From Humibacillus sp. (GTDB lineage Bacteria > Actinomycetota > Actinomycetes > Actinomycetales > Dermatophilaceae): a stretch of DNA of 35,603 nt. Under the pieces are notes generated by a model. That model did not search any database, was not told where the DNA came from, and saw only the letters and a list, made by a program, of their open reading frames with translations. The stretch covers positions 1 to 35,603 of the forward strand of contig JAKDLG010000035.1 in assembly GCA_030452985.1 (NCBI GenBank). The letters run 5' to 3'. Below, piece by piece: positions 24,964-33,077 of this stretch (within the stretch, counting starts at the first letter, position 1; each line of letters begins with the position of its first letter). The translations under genes were made by a program, and so were the position numbers.

Positions 24964-25891
24964 GCACGCGAACAGGGTGAGCGACAAGGACTTCGACGCG
25001 CTCACCGACGTCCGGGTGCGCGAGCCCGCGCGCCTGCGTCAGGCCCTCACGGGTCGACGCCGCCGGCCCCTGGTGCGCGAGGACGGGAGGATGCTGCTGC
25101 TCGCCGCCGACCACACGTCACGCGGCAAGCTGGCCATCGGCTCGGACCCCCTGGCCGCCGCAGACCGCCACTCGCTCCTCGACCGTCTGGTCACCGGGCT
25201 CGCAGACCCCAGGGTCGACGGCGTGCTGGGCAGCGCCGACGTGCTGGAGGATCTTGCGCTTCTCGGGGCGCTGGACGGCCGTCTCGCCGTGGGCACCATG
25301 AACCGTGGCGGCATCGCGGGAGCCCACTGGGAGCTCGACGACCGGCTCACCGCCTACGACCCCGAGCACGTCCTGTCGATGGGACTCGACGGCGGCAAGG
25401 CCCTGCTCCGGGTCGAGCCGACCGACCCCGGCGTGGCGCGCACGCTGGAGACCGTCGCCCGGGTCACGACAGCCTTGGCGGATGCCGGCACGATGGTGCT
25501 GCTCGAGCCGTTGCCCTACCGCAAGCGAGCCGACGGAGGGGCCGAGCTCGACCCCTCCGAGGACGCGCTGATCCGCATGGTCGCCATCGCTAGCGGCCTC
25601 GGCTCATCGTCGGCCCACACGTGGCTGAAGATCCCGGCCACCGCCGACCCCGCGCGCGTCGCAGCCGCGACCACCTGCCCGATCCTGCTCCTGGGCGGTG
25701 ATGCAGGGCGGGAGCACGAGCGTGTCTTCGACGCGTGGGAGCGCGCGCTGCAGGTGCCCAGCATCCGCGGCCTGGTGCCCGGGCGCGCCTTGCTCTATCC
25801 CGAGGTGCTCAGCGTGGCTGACGCCGTGGGCCGCGCGGCCCGTCTCGTCCACCCCTCCGCCCCCCGTACCGTCGAGGAGACCTCATCATGA
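24956..25891 (+). CDS. Class I aldolase of the Cgl0159 family, IolJ-like, copy 2
   Basis: This is a 311-aa barrel aldolase paralogous to the protein encoded at 12900. Shared blocks include TDVRVREP / EIRVREP, LAADHTSRG / VAADHPARG, MNRGG and TWLKIP with the likely Schiff-base Lys225. The GTG at 24956 follows AGAAGG and overlaps iolC2 by eight bases; GTG 24977 is an alternative start. The stop overlaps iolB2 as ATGA. It presumably cleaves the IolC product to dihydroxyacetone phosphate and malonate semialdehyde. No mmsA accompanies it in this cluster. Confidence 0.86.
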   Translation: MAEHANRVSDKDFDALTDVRVREPARLRQALTGRRRRPLVREDGRMLLLAADHTSRGKLAIGSDPLAAADRHSLLDRLVTGLADPRVDGVLGSADVLEDLALLGALDGRLAVGTMNRGGIAGAHWELDDRLTAYDPEHVLSMGLDGGKALLRVEPTDPGVARTLETVARVTTALADAGTMVLLEPLPYRKRADGGAELDPSEDALIRMVAIASGLGSSSAHTWLKIPATADPARVAAATTCPILLLGGDAGREHERVFDAWERALQVPSIRGLVPGRALLYPEVLSVADAVGRAARLVHPSAPRTVEETSS

Positions 25892-26775
25892 CCAACCACT
25901 ACCGTTCCGACAGCCTTGCGACCTCCGACACCCTGGTCACCGTCACGCCCGAGCAGGCTGGGTGGAACTACTGCGGCCTCGAGGTGTTCGACCTCGCGAG
26001 CGGCCCGTTCCAGCGTGTCCTCGAGGGTAACGAGGGGGTTCTCGTGCCGCTCTCTGCCACCGATGTCGAGGTCTCGGTCGACGGTGAGACCCACACGCTG
26101 CGAGGTCGGACGGGGGTGTTCGAGGCCGTCTCCGACTGGATGTACCTGCCACTGGGGTCGGAGCTCAGGGTGAGTGGAACGGCCGGTGAGGTCGCCCTGT
26201 GCACGGCGCGGGCCAGCGAACGCTTCCCGCGGTGCGTCACACCGGCGCACCAGGTGCCCGTCGAGGTCCGTGGCGGAGGGCGTGCCTCCCGCCAGGTCAC
26301 CAACATCGCCACCCCAGACTCCTTCACCGGTGCAGACCGGATCAACGTCTGCGAGGTGCTGACCCCCGGGGGCAACGTGTCGTCGTGGCCGCCCCACCGA
26401 CACGACGGCATCGGTGACTGCGAGCCCACCAACGAGGAGATCTACTACTTCCGGATGGGCCGCCTGGACGAGCCCCACGGGCACCCTCACGGGCAGGGCC
26501 TGTTCCGGGTCTACACCGTCGACGGGTCGTCAGACGAGACCGTCACCGTGTTCGACGGTGACGTGCACCTCGTCGCCGCCGGCTACCACGGGCCCTCGAC
26601 GGCCCAGCCGGAGTACCCGATGTACTTCCTCAACGTGCTCGCGGGGCCGGGCGCCGAGCGCACCATGGCGTTCTGCGACGACCCCGACCACCACTGGATC
26701 CGCGAGACGTGGGAGCAGCAGGGCCACGACCCCCGCCTGCCCCTGACCTCCGCGGCTGGGCGGGTGACCCGATGA
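25888..26775 (+). CDS. iolB: 5-deoxy-glucuronate isomerase (IolB), copy 2
   Basis: This bicupin isomerase has 295 aa. The metal-site motif is WPPHRHDGIGD followed by NEEIYYFRM, and AAGYHGPST corresponds to PHGWHGPA of copy 1. The N-terminal part (TVTPEQAGWNYCGLEVFDL) also parallels copy 1. It overlaps the aldolase stop and the Gfo/Idh start by four bases each. In this cluster a dehydrogenase gene lies between iolB and iolD, unlike cluster 1 where they are adjacent. Confidence 0.92.
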   Translation: MTNHYRSDSLATSDTLVTVTPEQAGWNYCGLEVFDLASGPFQRVLEGNEGVLVPLSATDVEVSVDGETHTLRGRTGVFEAVSDWMYLPLGSELRVSGTAGEVALCTARASERFPRCVTPAHQVPVEVRGGGRASRQVTNIATPDSFTGADRINVCEVLTPGGNVSSWPPHRHDGIGDCEPTNEEIYYFRMGRLDEPHGHPHGQGLFRVYTVDGSSDETVTVFDGDVHLVAAGYHGPSTAQPEYPMYFLNVLAGPGAERTMAFCDDPDHHWIRETWEQQGHDPRLPLTSAAGRVTR

Positions 26776-27950
26776 AGCCGCAGATCCGCATCGCCGTGCT
26801 CGGCCTGGGCTGGATGGGGCAGGCCCACTCCCGCTCCGCGCGGCGCATCCCCGGCCACTTCCCGGCACGCTCCTACGACCCACGCCTCGTCGTGTGCGCC
26901 GACCCCGTGGCGGACCGTCGACGCCAGGCCGTGGAGGACTTCGGGTTCGAGCGAGCCGTCGAGGACTGGCGCGAGGCCGCCACCGCCCCCGACGTCGATG
27001 CGGTCTGGGTGACGGCCCCGAACATGCTGCACCTGCCGATGATCGAGGCAGCGGCCGCGGCCGGGAAGGCCGTCTTCAGCGAGAAGCCGATCGGGGGCAA
27101 ACCGGAGCACGCGGTCGCTGCCCTCGAGCACGCCACGGCCACGGGGGTGGCGACCGGCGTGGGCTACTGCTACCTGTGGTCGCCACTGGTGCTGCACGCC
27201 CGGGACCTCATCGCCGGCGGAGCCCTCGGCGAGATCACCCACTACCGCGGCCGCTTCCTGTCGATGTACGGCAGCGACCCCCTGGGCCTGCTCACCTGGC
27301 GCTTCTTCATGGACCAGGCCGGCTACGGCGTCACGAGCGACATCCTCAGCCACTCGGTGGCGATGGCCCAGTTTCTGGTCGGCCCGATCACGGACGTGGT
27401 CGGGATGGCCAACACCACGATCTCCCGCAGGCCGCTGCCCTCGGGGACGGCCGGCCACTACGGTGTCGGCCGCCCTGACGACCCGACGGGGGCCGTGGAG
27501 AACGAGGACTTCGCCGCGATGCTGTGTCGCTTCGCGGGCGGCGGCACGGGAGCCTTCGAGGCGAGCCGCACGGTCGTCGGTCCAGAGAGCCAGAACGCCT
27601 TCGAGGTGTACGGCACGAAGGGCTCGCTGATCTGGAACCACGAGCGGATCAACGAGCTGCAGTACTACGCGGTGACCGACTCCCCGAACTCCGGGTACAC
27701 CACGATCTTCGGCGGCGAGCGCTTTCCGTTCCACGGCGCCTTCGTGCCCGGGCAGGCCAACAGCATCGGCTTCGAGGACCTCGTGACGATCCAGGACCAC
27801 GTCTTCCTCGAGTCGCTGGCCACCGGCGCCCGGTTCAGTCCCGGGTTCGCCGAGGCGGTGGAGGTGGCGATGGTTCAGCAGGCCCTCATCGACTCGTGGG
27901 GGACCCGCAGCTGGCAGACCGTGGAAGACCTGAAGGAGAGCATCCGATGA
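26772..27950 (+). CDS. Gfo/Idh/MocA oxidoreductase, levoglucosan-dehydrogenase-like
   Basis: This 392-aa oxidoreductase is longer than the IolG proteins here and resembles the roughly 390-aa branch that includes levoglucosan dehydrogenase (LgdA). That comparison is from memory. The Rossmann motif is GLGWMG (11-16), the catalytic lysine is Lys105 in SEKP, and Asp190/His194 lie in TSDILSHSV, so the Lys/Asp/His set is intact. The branch-like LLTWRFFMDQAGYG segment precedes the Asp. ATG overlaps iolB2, and the stop overlaps iolD2. Inside an inositol operon it probably performs the entry oxidation, perhaps on an isomer or derivative rather than myo-inositol. Confidence 0.87.
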   Translation: MKPQIRIAVLGLGWMGQAHSRSARRIPGHFPARSYDPRLVVCADPVADRRRQAVEDFGFERAVEDWREAATAPDVDAVWVTAPNMLHLPMIEAAAAAGKAVFSEKPIGGKPEHAVAALEHATATGVATGVGYCYLWSPLVLHARDLIAGGALGEITHYRGRFLSMYGSDPLGLLTWRFFMDQAGYGVTSDILSHSVAMAQFLVGPITDVVGMANTTISRRPLPSGTAGHYGVGRPDDPTGAVENEDFAAMLCRFAGGGTGAFEASRTVVGPESQNAFEVYGTKGSLIWNHERINELQYYAVTDSPNSGYTTIFGGERFPFHGAFVPGQANSIGFEDLVTIQDHVFLESLATGARFSPGFAEAVEVAMVQQALIDSWGTRSWQTVEDLKESIR

Positions 27951-29797
27951 GCACCGTACGCATCACGACCGCAGAGGCGCTCGTGCGCTACCTGATCGCG
28001 CAGCGCACGGAGGTCGACGGCCGGGAGGTACCGCTCTACCCGGGCGTCTTCGCGATCTTCGGCCATGGCAACGTGACCAGCCTCGGCCACGCCCTCGAGC
28101 AGCACCGCAACGAGATCCCGGTCTGGCGCGGGCAGAGCGAGGAGGGCATGGGGCTGGCGGCCGTCGCCTTCGGCAAGGCCACCCGGCGTCGGCAGGTCAT
28201 GGTCTGTACGAGCTCGATCGGCCCGGGCGCCACCAACTTCGTCACGGCCGCAGGCGTCGCGATGGCCAACCGGCTCCCGGCCCTGTTCGTCTCGGGGGAC
28301 ACCTTCACCTCCAGGCTCCCTGACCCGGTGCTGCAGCAGGTCGAGCACTTCGGCGACCCAACGACCACCGTCAACGACAGCTTCCGACCGGTGGTCCGCT
28401 ACTGGGACCGGCTCATCCACCCCGCCCAGCTGCTCACCTCGCTGCCCCAGGTGACCCGGACCCTGCTGGACCCCGCCGACTGTGGCCCGGTCTTCATCGG
28501 GCTGCCCCAGGACATCGCAGCGACCGCGTACGACTATCCGTGGGTCTTCTTCGAGCCGGTCGTGCACCGGGTACCCCGCCCCCGCGCCGACCGCGACGAG
28601 CTCAAGGCGGCTGCCGACGCACTGCGTGCTGCCGAACGCCCCGTGGTGGTGGCCGGCGGAGGCGTCCACTACTCCCTCGCGGAGGCGCAGCTCGCCGAGT
28701 TCGCCGATCGGCACGGCATCCCGGTCGTGGAGACCGTCGCCGGCAAGTCGTCGCTCGTTGCCGACCACCCCCGGTATGCCGGACCGATCGGGGTCACGGG
28801 CGCCGCCGAGCCGAACGAGGCGTGCGCGGCCGCCGACGTGGTGCTGGCCGTGGGAACCCGCCTCAACGACTTCGTGACCGGGTCGTGGACCCTCTTCGAC
28901 GAGGGCGCCCGCATCGTGGCCCTGAACACGGCGCGGTTCGACGCCACCAAGCATCTGGCGACGCCGGTGGTGGGCGACGCCCGCGAGAGCCTGGTCGAGC
29001 TGTCGACCCTGCTGGGCGACTGGTCGGCGCCGCAGTCGTGGACCGACCACGGCACGGCGCTGCAACAGCGGCTCGTGGCGTTCGTTGCCGGTCGGGTCGC
29101 CGATGACGGTTCGCTCCCCCTCAGCTACGCGCAGGTCGTGGGGGCGGTGCACCGCAGGGCTCGGCCCGAGGACTATGTGGTGGCGGCGGCCGGTGGCCTC
29201 CCGGGTGAGGTCAACGTCAACTGGCTGAGCCGGTCGGTGGCGAGCTTCGACTGCGAATACGGCTTCTCCTGCATGGGATACGAGATCGCCGGGGCCTGGG
29301 GCGCCGCCTTTGCCCGCCAGGCGGGTGGGGGCGAGGTGTTCGCGCTCGTCGGCGATGGCTCCTACCTCATGCTTAACAGCGAGATCTACTCCTCCGTGCT
29401 CTCGGGCAAGAAGATGGTGGTCGTCGTCTGCGACAACCGCGGCTTCGCGGTCATCGAGCGCCTGCAGAAGAACCAGGGCGGCAACTCCTACAACAACATG
29501 CTGCGCGACTCCACCGGACCAGGCTCGGACGTCAGGGTCGACTTCGTCGCGCACGCAGCGTCGCTCGGTGCCCACGCGACGAGGGCGAGCTCGATCGCCG
29601 AGCTCGAGGCCGCGATCGACGTCGCGCGCGCCCACGAGCGGACCAGCGTCATCGTGGTCGACGTGCGCGAGTCCGACTGGACCGAGGGAGGCCTGTTCTG
29701 GCAGGTGGGGGTGCCCGAGGTCAGCGATCTCGACACGGTGCGCGAGGCGCGGTCCGTTCACGAGGCGGGAATGGCGACGCAGCGGCGCGGCATCTGA
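27947..29797 (+). CDS. iolD: 3D-trihydroxycyclohexane-1,2-dione hydrolase (IolD), copy 2
   Basis: This thiamine-diphosphate enzyme of 616 aa is 43 residues shorter than copy 1. Motifs are FAIFGHGNVTSLGHAL, the likely catalytic Glu65 in GQSEEGMG, PVVVAGGGVHYSLAEAQL in the middle domain and VGDGSYLML through VVVCDNRGFAV in the ThDP/Mg domain. The two copies are clearly paralogous but diverged along their whole length, which argues against recent duplication. ATG 27947 overlaps the Gfo/Idh stop as ATGA, and its own stop overlaps the LacI start as TGATG. The upstream in-frame extension belongs to the previous gene in another frame and is not coding. Confidence 0.94.
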   Translation: MSTVRITTAEALVRYLIAQRTEVDGREVPLYPGVFAIFGHGNVTSLGHALEQHRNEIPVWRGQSEEGMGLAAVAFGKATRRRQVMVCTSSIGPGATNFVTAAGVAMANRLPALFVSGDTFTSRLPDPVLQQVEHFGDPTTTVNDSFRPVVRYWDRLIHPAQLLTSLPQVTRTLLDPADCGPVFIGLPQDIAATAYDYPWVFFEPVVHRVPRPRADRDELKAAADALRAAERPVVVAGGGVHYSLAEAQLAEFADRHGIPVVETVAGKSSLVADHPRYAGPIGVTGAAEPNEACAAADVVLAVGTRLNDFVTGSWTLFDEGARIVALNTARFDATKHLATPVVGDARESLVELSTLLGDWSAPQSWTDHGTALQQRLVAFVAGRVADDGSLPLSYAQVVGAVHRRARPEDYVVAAAGGLPGEVNVNWLSRSVASFDCEYGFSCMGYEIAGAWGAAFARQAGGGEVFALVGDGSYLMLNSEIYSSVLSGKKMVVVVCDNRGFAVIERLQKNQGGNSYNNMLRDSTGPGSDVRVDFVAHAASLGAHATRASSIAELEAAIDVARAHERTSVIVVDVRESDWTEGGLFWQVGVPEVSDLDTVREARSVHEAGMATQRRGI

Positions 29798-30852
29798 TGG
29801 CGGCCGAGGGTGCGGAGGAGAACGGGCGGGCAGCGGAGGTGGGGCCGGTGGCCCGACCCACCATCCGCGACGTCGCGACGCGGGCGGGCGTCTCGAAGTC
29901 GCTGGTGTCCCTGGCCCTGCAGAACGCCCCCCGGGTCGCGCCGCAGACCCGGGCGGCCATCCTTGCTGCAGCCGAGGAGCTGGGCTACCGGCGCAACGCG
30001 GCTGCCCACGCGCTCGGCGCGCACCGCACGCGCACCATCGGGGTGTTCGTCCTCGACCTGCACAACCCTCTCACCGCCGATGTGCTCGACGCGGTGCAGG
30101 CCGAGGCGCGGCGACGTGACTACCGCACCATCATCGTCGTCGGTGGCGAGGACGCAGCCGCCGAGCGAGCCGAGCTCGAGAAGCTCCTCGAGTTCCGGGT
30201 CGAAGGAATCATCGCCGTGGGTCACCGCCTGCCCGACGGCGCTGACGCGGCGTTCACCGCCGACTGCCCCGCCGTGATCATCGGCAGCGACCATCGCTCC
30301 ACACCCCATCTTGCGTCGGTGAGCAACGACGACGTCATGGGGGCCGGGCTTGCTGTCGACCACCTCGTGTCGCTCGGCCACGAGCGGATCGCCTGCGTCG
30401 ACGGTGGGCCGAGCGCCGTGGCCCGAGACCGGCGTCGCGGGTACCGCACGGCGATGCGGCGGCATGGGCTGGGCGATGCCATCGCGGTCGTCAAGGGGTC
30501 GTTCACCGAGGACGGGGGATATCGGGGTGCATCGCAGGCGCTGGATCTTCCGGAGCGGCCCACCGCCCTGTTCGTCGTCAACGACCTGGCCGCGATGGGG
30601 GCGATGGCAGCCGTGGAAGACCGTGGCCTCTCCGTGCCAGACGACATCTCCGTCGTGGGCTACGACGGCACCCGGCTGGCCGGCATCCGACCCATCGGGC
30701 TGACCACGGTGGGTCAGCCCCTCCAGCAGATGGGCACCCAGGCGGCGGCGCGCCTGTGCGGTCAGCTCGACGGGGAGGTGTGCGGGCAGGCCCGCACCCG
30801 GCTCCCGCCCTCGCTCATCGAACGCCGGACGACGGCGCGGGTCCTGCGCTAG
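29797..30852 (+). CDS. LacI-family transcriptional regulator B
   Basis: This 351-aa regulator is the last gene of cluster 2, sharing one base with the iolD2 stop (TGATG). The classical LacI DNA-binding domain is RPTIRDVATRAGVSKSLVSL (about 20-39) with the hinge helix RRNAAAHALGAHRTRTIGV (66-84). The effector domain contains GHERIACVDGG and FVVNDLAAMGAM and ends near residue 345. A Gly/Glu-rich leader of 19 residues precedes it. Being encoded in the operon it probably regulates, it may autorepress cluster 2 through the palindrome at 23033. Whether regulator A or B binds there is unresolved. Confidence 0.92.
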   Translation: MAAEGAEENGRAAEVGPVARPTIRDVATRAGVSKSLVSLALQNAPRVAPQTRAAILAAAEELGYRRNAAAHALGAHRTRTIGVFVLDLHNPLTADVLDAVQAEARRRDYRTIIVVGGEDAAAERAELEKLLEFRVEGIIAVGHRLPDGADAAFTADCPAVIIGSDHRSTPHLASVSNDDVMGAGLAVDHLVSLGHERIACVDGGPSAVARDRRRGYRTAMRRHGLGDAIAVVKGSFTEDGGYRGASQALDLPERPTALFVVNDLAAMGAMAAVEDRGLSVPDDISVVGYDGTRLAGIRPIGLTTVGQPLQQMGTQAAARLCGQLDGEVCGQARTRLPPSLIERRTTARVLR

Positions 30853-30925
30853 GTGGCGAGAGGGGCGCCCTGCGCGCGTCAGGGGTCGTGGTGCGGACCG
30901 CGTGACTGCGTCGGCTGCCACTCCT

Positions 30926-31948
30926 TCAGTTGCGTCCTGGTGGGGACGTGCTACTGCGCACGACGAGCTCGGGTTCGATGACCGACGCCGTGGGCGGCGA
31001 GGGTTTGCCAAGGGTCTCGAGACGGGCCATCACGGCCTTGACCGCTGCGGCAGCGAGCCGATCGGCGTCCTGACGCACGGTGGTGAGAGCGACGTGGGGG
31101 TAGGCCGCCTGGCTGATGTCGTCGAAGCCCACCACCGACACGTCCGCGGGCACGCGTAGGCCGTGCTGTCGAACGTTGTCGATGAAGCCGAGGGCGCACC
31201 GGTCGTTGAAGGCGGCGACTGCGGTCGGTCCGGCTGACTGGCGGTCGGTGAACCCCAGGGCGGCCGCTGCGCCCTCGAGCTCGGTGAGCCCCCCGGGCAG
31301 GAGTGTCTCGCGCAGCCCTCCGGCCTGCCTCAAGGCCGATCGGTAGCCGCGGCGGCGCTCGGTTGCTCCGGGCGCGCGCCCGCCGTCGAGCAAGGCGATG
31401 TGCTGGTGGCCCAGGCCGACGAGGTGGCCGACGGCCAGGCGCAGCCCGGCCGCGTCGTCGGTGCGCACCACGTCGACCGAATCGGCTCTGACGGCGCGAA
31501 GCACGCTGACCAGGGGGAGTCGCGCTCCGATCCGGGCCAGGTGGCTCGCAGGAAGGGTGCAACCGATCAGGATCAGCCCCTCGCACCGTTCGGCGAGGAG
31601 GGTCTCGACGGCCGGGACCTCTGGGCGGTCTGCCGTCACGCCGCTGAGCACGAGCTCGTAACCGGCGGCGTCGGCGTGCGTGTAGAGACTCTGCAGAAGG
31701 TCGCCGTGAAAGCTGGCACCGACCGCAAACGTCACGCCGAGGGTGCGGGTTCGACGACGCCCCAGACGGCTGGCTCGACTGTCGGGGCGGTAGTCGAGCT
31801 CGGCCGCGGCCGCCAGCACCCTTTCGCGCGTGGTCTCGGACGCACCCGGCACCCCACGAAAGACGATCGACACGAGGGCCCGAGAGACGCCGGCGCGGGC
31901 GGCCACATCCTCCATCGTGATGCGATCGGTTGCCATGGGATCGAGCAT
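30926..31948 (-). CDS. LacI-family transcriptional regulator C
   Basis: This 340-aa regulator has helix-turn-helix ITMEDVAARAGVSRALVSIV (10-29), hinge helix YRPDSRASRLGRRRTRTLGV (53-72) and an effector domain ending with VRSSTSPPGRN. I start it at ATG 31948, which has GGAG 7 bases upstream on the minus strand; ATGs at 31960 and 31936 are alternatives. It diverges from a two-gene Gfo/Idh-isomerase module, and the perfect palindrome ACTAGAGCGCTCTAGT lies between them. Control of that module and of its own gene is the natural reading. It is convergent with regulator B, with 73 bases between the stops. Confidence 0.92.
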   Translation of the reverse strand: MLDPMATDRITMEDVAARAGVSRALVSIVFRGVPGASETTRERVLAAAAELDYRPDSRASRLGRRRTRTLGVTFAVGASFHGDLLQSLYTHADAAGYELVLSGVTADRPEVPAVETLLAERCEGLILIGCTLPASHLARIGARLPLVSVLRAVRADSVDVVRTDDAAGLRLAVGHLVGLGHQHIALLDGGRAPGATERRRGYRSALRQAGGLRETLLPGGLTELEGAAAALGFTDRQSAGPTAVAAFNDRCALGFIDNVRQHGLRVPADVSVVGFDDISQAAYPHVALTTVRQDADRLAAAAVKAVMARLETLGKPSPPTASVIEPELVVRSSTSPPGRN

Positions 31949-31976
31949 AGAGGGCTCCATGTTTTTCGGACTCGTC

Positions 31977-32027
31977 TTGACGACGACGCGTTCGCCCGTT
32001 TGAATGTGTCTACTAGAGCGCTCTAGT
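31977..32027 (+). promoter_or_regulatory. Promoter with LacI operator for the Gfo/Idh-isomerase module
   Basis: TTGACG (31977-31982), a 17-base spacer and TTGAAT (32000-32005) form a credible -35/-10 pair. The perfect 16-bp palindrome ACTAGAGCGCTCTAGT (32012-32027) starts seven bases further on, over the expected transcription start. The central CG and AGCGCT core are typical of LacI-family operators. AAAGGAG follows before ATG 32046. Confidence 0.8.
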
Positions 32028-32045
32028 CTTACAAAGGAGCTGACC

Positions 32046-33077
32046 ATGACGCTGCCTGAGCCCGTTCGCATCGGCCTGATCGGTGCCGGACGCATCGGTA
32101 CCCACCACGCCACGACACTGCGTTGCCGTCTGTCCGAGGCGCAGCTGGTCGCCGTCGCCGACCCCATCACTCTGTCGGCCCAGCGCCTGGGTGACGCCCT
32201 CGGGGTCGAGGTGTTCGACGACCCCCAAGCACTCCTCGACGACCCGCGCATCGAGGCCGTGGCGATCACCTCCTCCAGCACCTCCCACGCCGACCTGGTG
32301 GTCGCTGCCGCGCAGGCCGGCAAGGCGGTATTCGTCGAAAAGCCGATGGCCCTGACGCTGTCCGATGCCGACCGCGCCATCGACGCGGCCGAGCGGAGCG
32401 GCATCCCGCTGCAGGTCGGGTTCAACCGACGGTTTGCGCGTGACTTCGCTGCTGCCCGCGACGTGGTGGCTGAAGGCGGCATCGGCGCGCCGCAGCTGCT
32501 GCGCTCGCTGACCCGCGACCCTGGCCTGGCCAACCCGGCCGGGGTACCACCGTGGACGATCTTCACCCAGACCCTGATTCACGACTTCGATGCCCTCAAC
32601 TGGTTCAACCCCGGGACCGTAGCCGTCGAGGTGGGCGTGATGGCCGATGCCCTGGTCGCCCCCGACTTCAAGGAGGCGGGCCTGCTCGACACCGCGATCG
32701 TCACGATCCGCTACGACAACGGCGCCCTCGCCACGGCCGAGGCGAGCTTCGCGGCTGCCTACGGCTACGACGTGCGCGCCGAGGTGTTCGGATCGGGCGG
32801 CATGGTGCTGGCAGGCAGCCCGCGCCATCTGGCCACCAGCCACTGGAGCGCGGCCGGTGTCTCGAGCCCAACGGCCCGGGCCGACACCGACTTGTTCAGC
32901 GACGCCTACCGCGCTGAGCTGATGGCGTTCTGTGCTGCCGTGAGAGGAGGCACTGCCCCGACGGTCGGTGGCCGCGAAGCCCGGGCGGCCCTACGCATCG
33001 CGCTCGCCTGCATCGAGTCGGTCGAGACGGGCGGGCCGGTCACGGTGCGCGACGCCGGCCGGGTCGTGGCCCGATGA
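32046..33077 (+). CDS. Gfo/Idh/MocA oxidoreductase with altered catalytic Asp position
   Basis: This 343-aa oxidoreductase resembles IolG in its first half: GAGRIG (13-18) and VEKP with Lys99. In IolG a catalytic Asp sits four residues before the His. Here the sequence is TQTLIHDFD, giving Gln175 and His179, so the Asp is replaced while the His stays. The codon is CAG at 32568-32570. ATG 32046 follows AAAGGAGCTGACC. It overlaps the isomerase-like gene as ATGA and is controlled by the LacI operator just upstream. The substrate is not evident; an acyclic or differently oriented polyol, or a redox-silent role, are possible. Confidence 0.88.
   Translation: MTLPEPVRIGLIGAGRIGTHHATTLRCRLSEAQLVAVADPITLSAQRLGDALGVEVFDDPQALLDDPRIEAVAITSSSTSHADLVVAAAQAGKAVFVEKPMALTLSDADRAIDAAERSGIPLQVGFNRRFARDFAAARDVVAEGGIGAPQLLRSLTRDPGLANPAGVPPWTIFTQTLIHDFDALNWFNPGTVAVEVGVMADALVAPDFKEAGLLDTAIVTIRYDNGALATAEASFAAAYGYDVRAEVFGSGGMVLAGSPRHLATSHWSAAGVSSPTARADTDLFSDAYRAELMAFCAAVRGGTAPTVGGREARAALRIALACIESVETGGPVTVRDAGRVVAR

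Noticed and set aside
27875-29761. 628-codon open frame opposite iolD2
   Set aside because: It is an antisense shadow of a clear ThDP enzyme gene; its composition is dominated by Arg, Gly, His, Asp and Val, with no motif.
30853-30925. Terminator between the convergent LacI B and LacI C genes
   Set aside because: Only short pairings such as AGGG/CCCT with a 3-base loop are visible; nothing is convincing.
30926-32566. Long N-terminal extension of LacI C across the divergent gene
   Set aside because: It would run antisense through the Gfo/Idh gene and past the operator; the helix-turn-helix begins right after ATG 31948.
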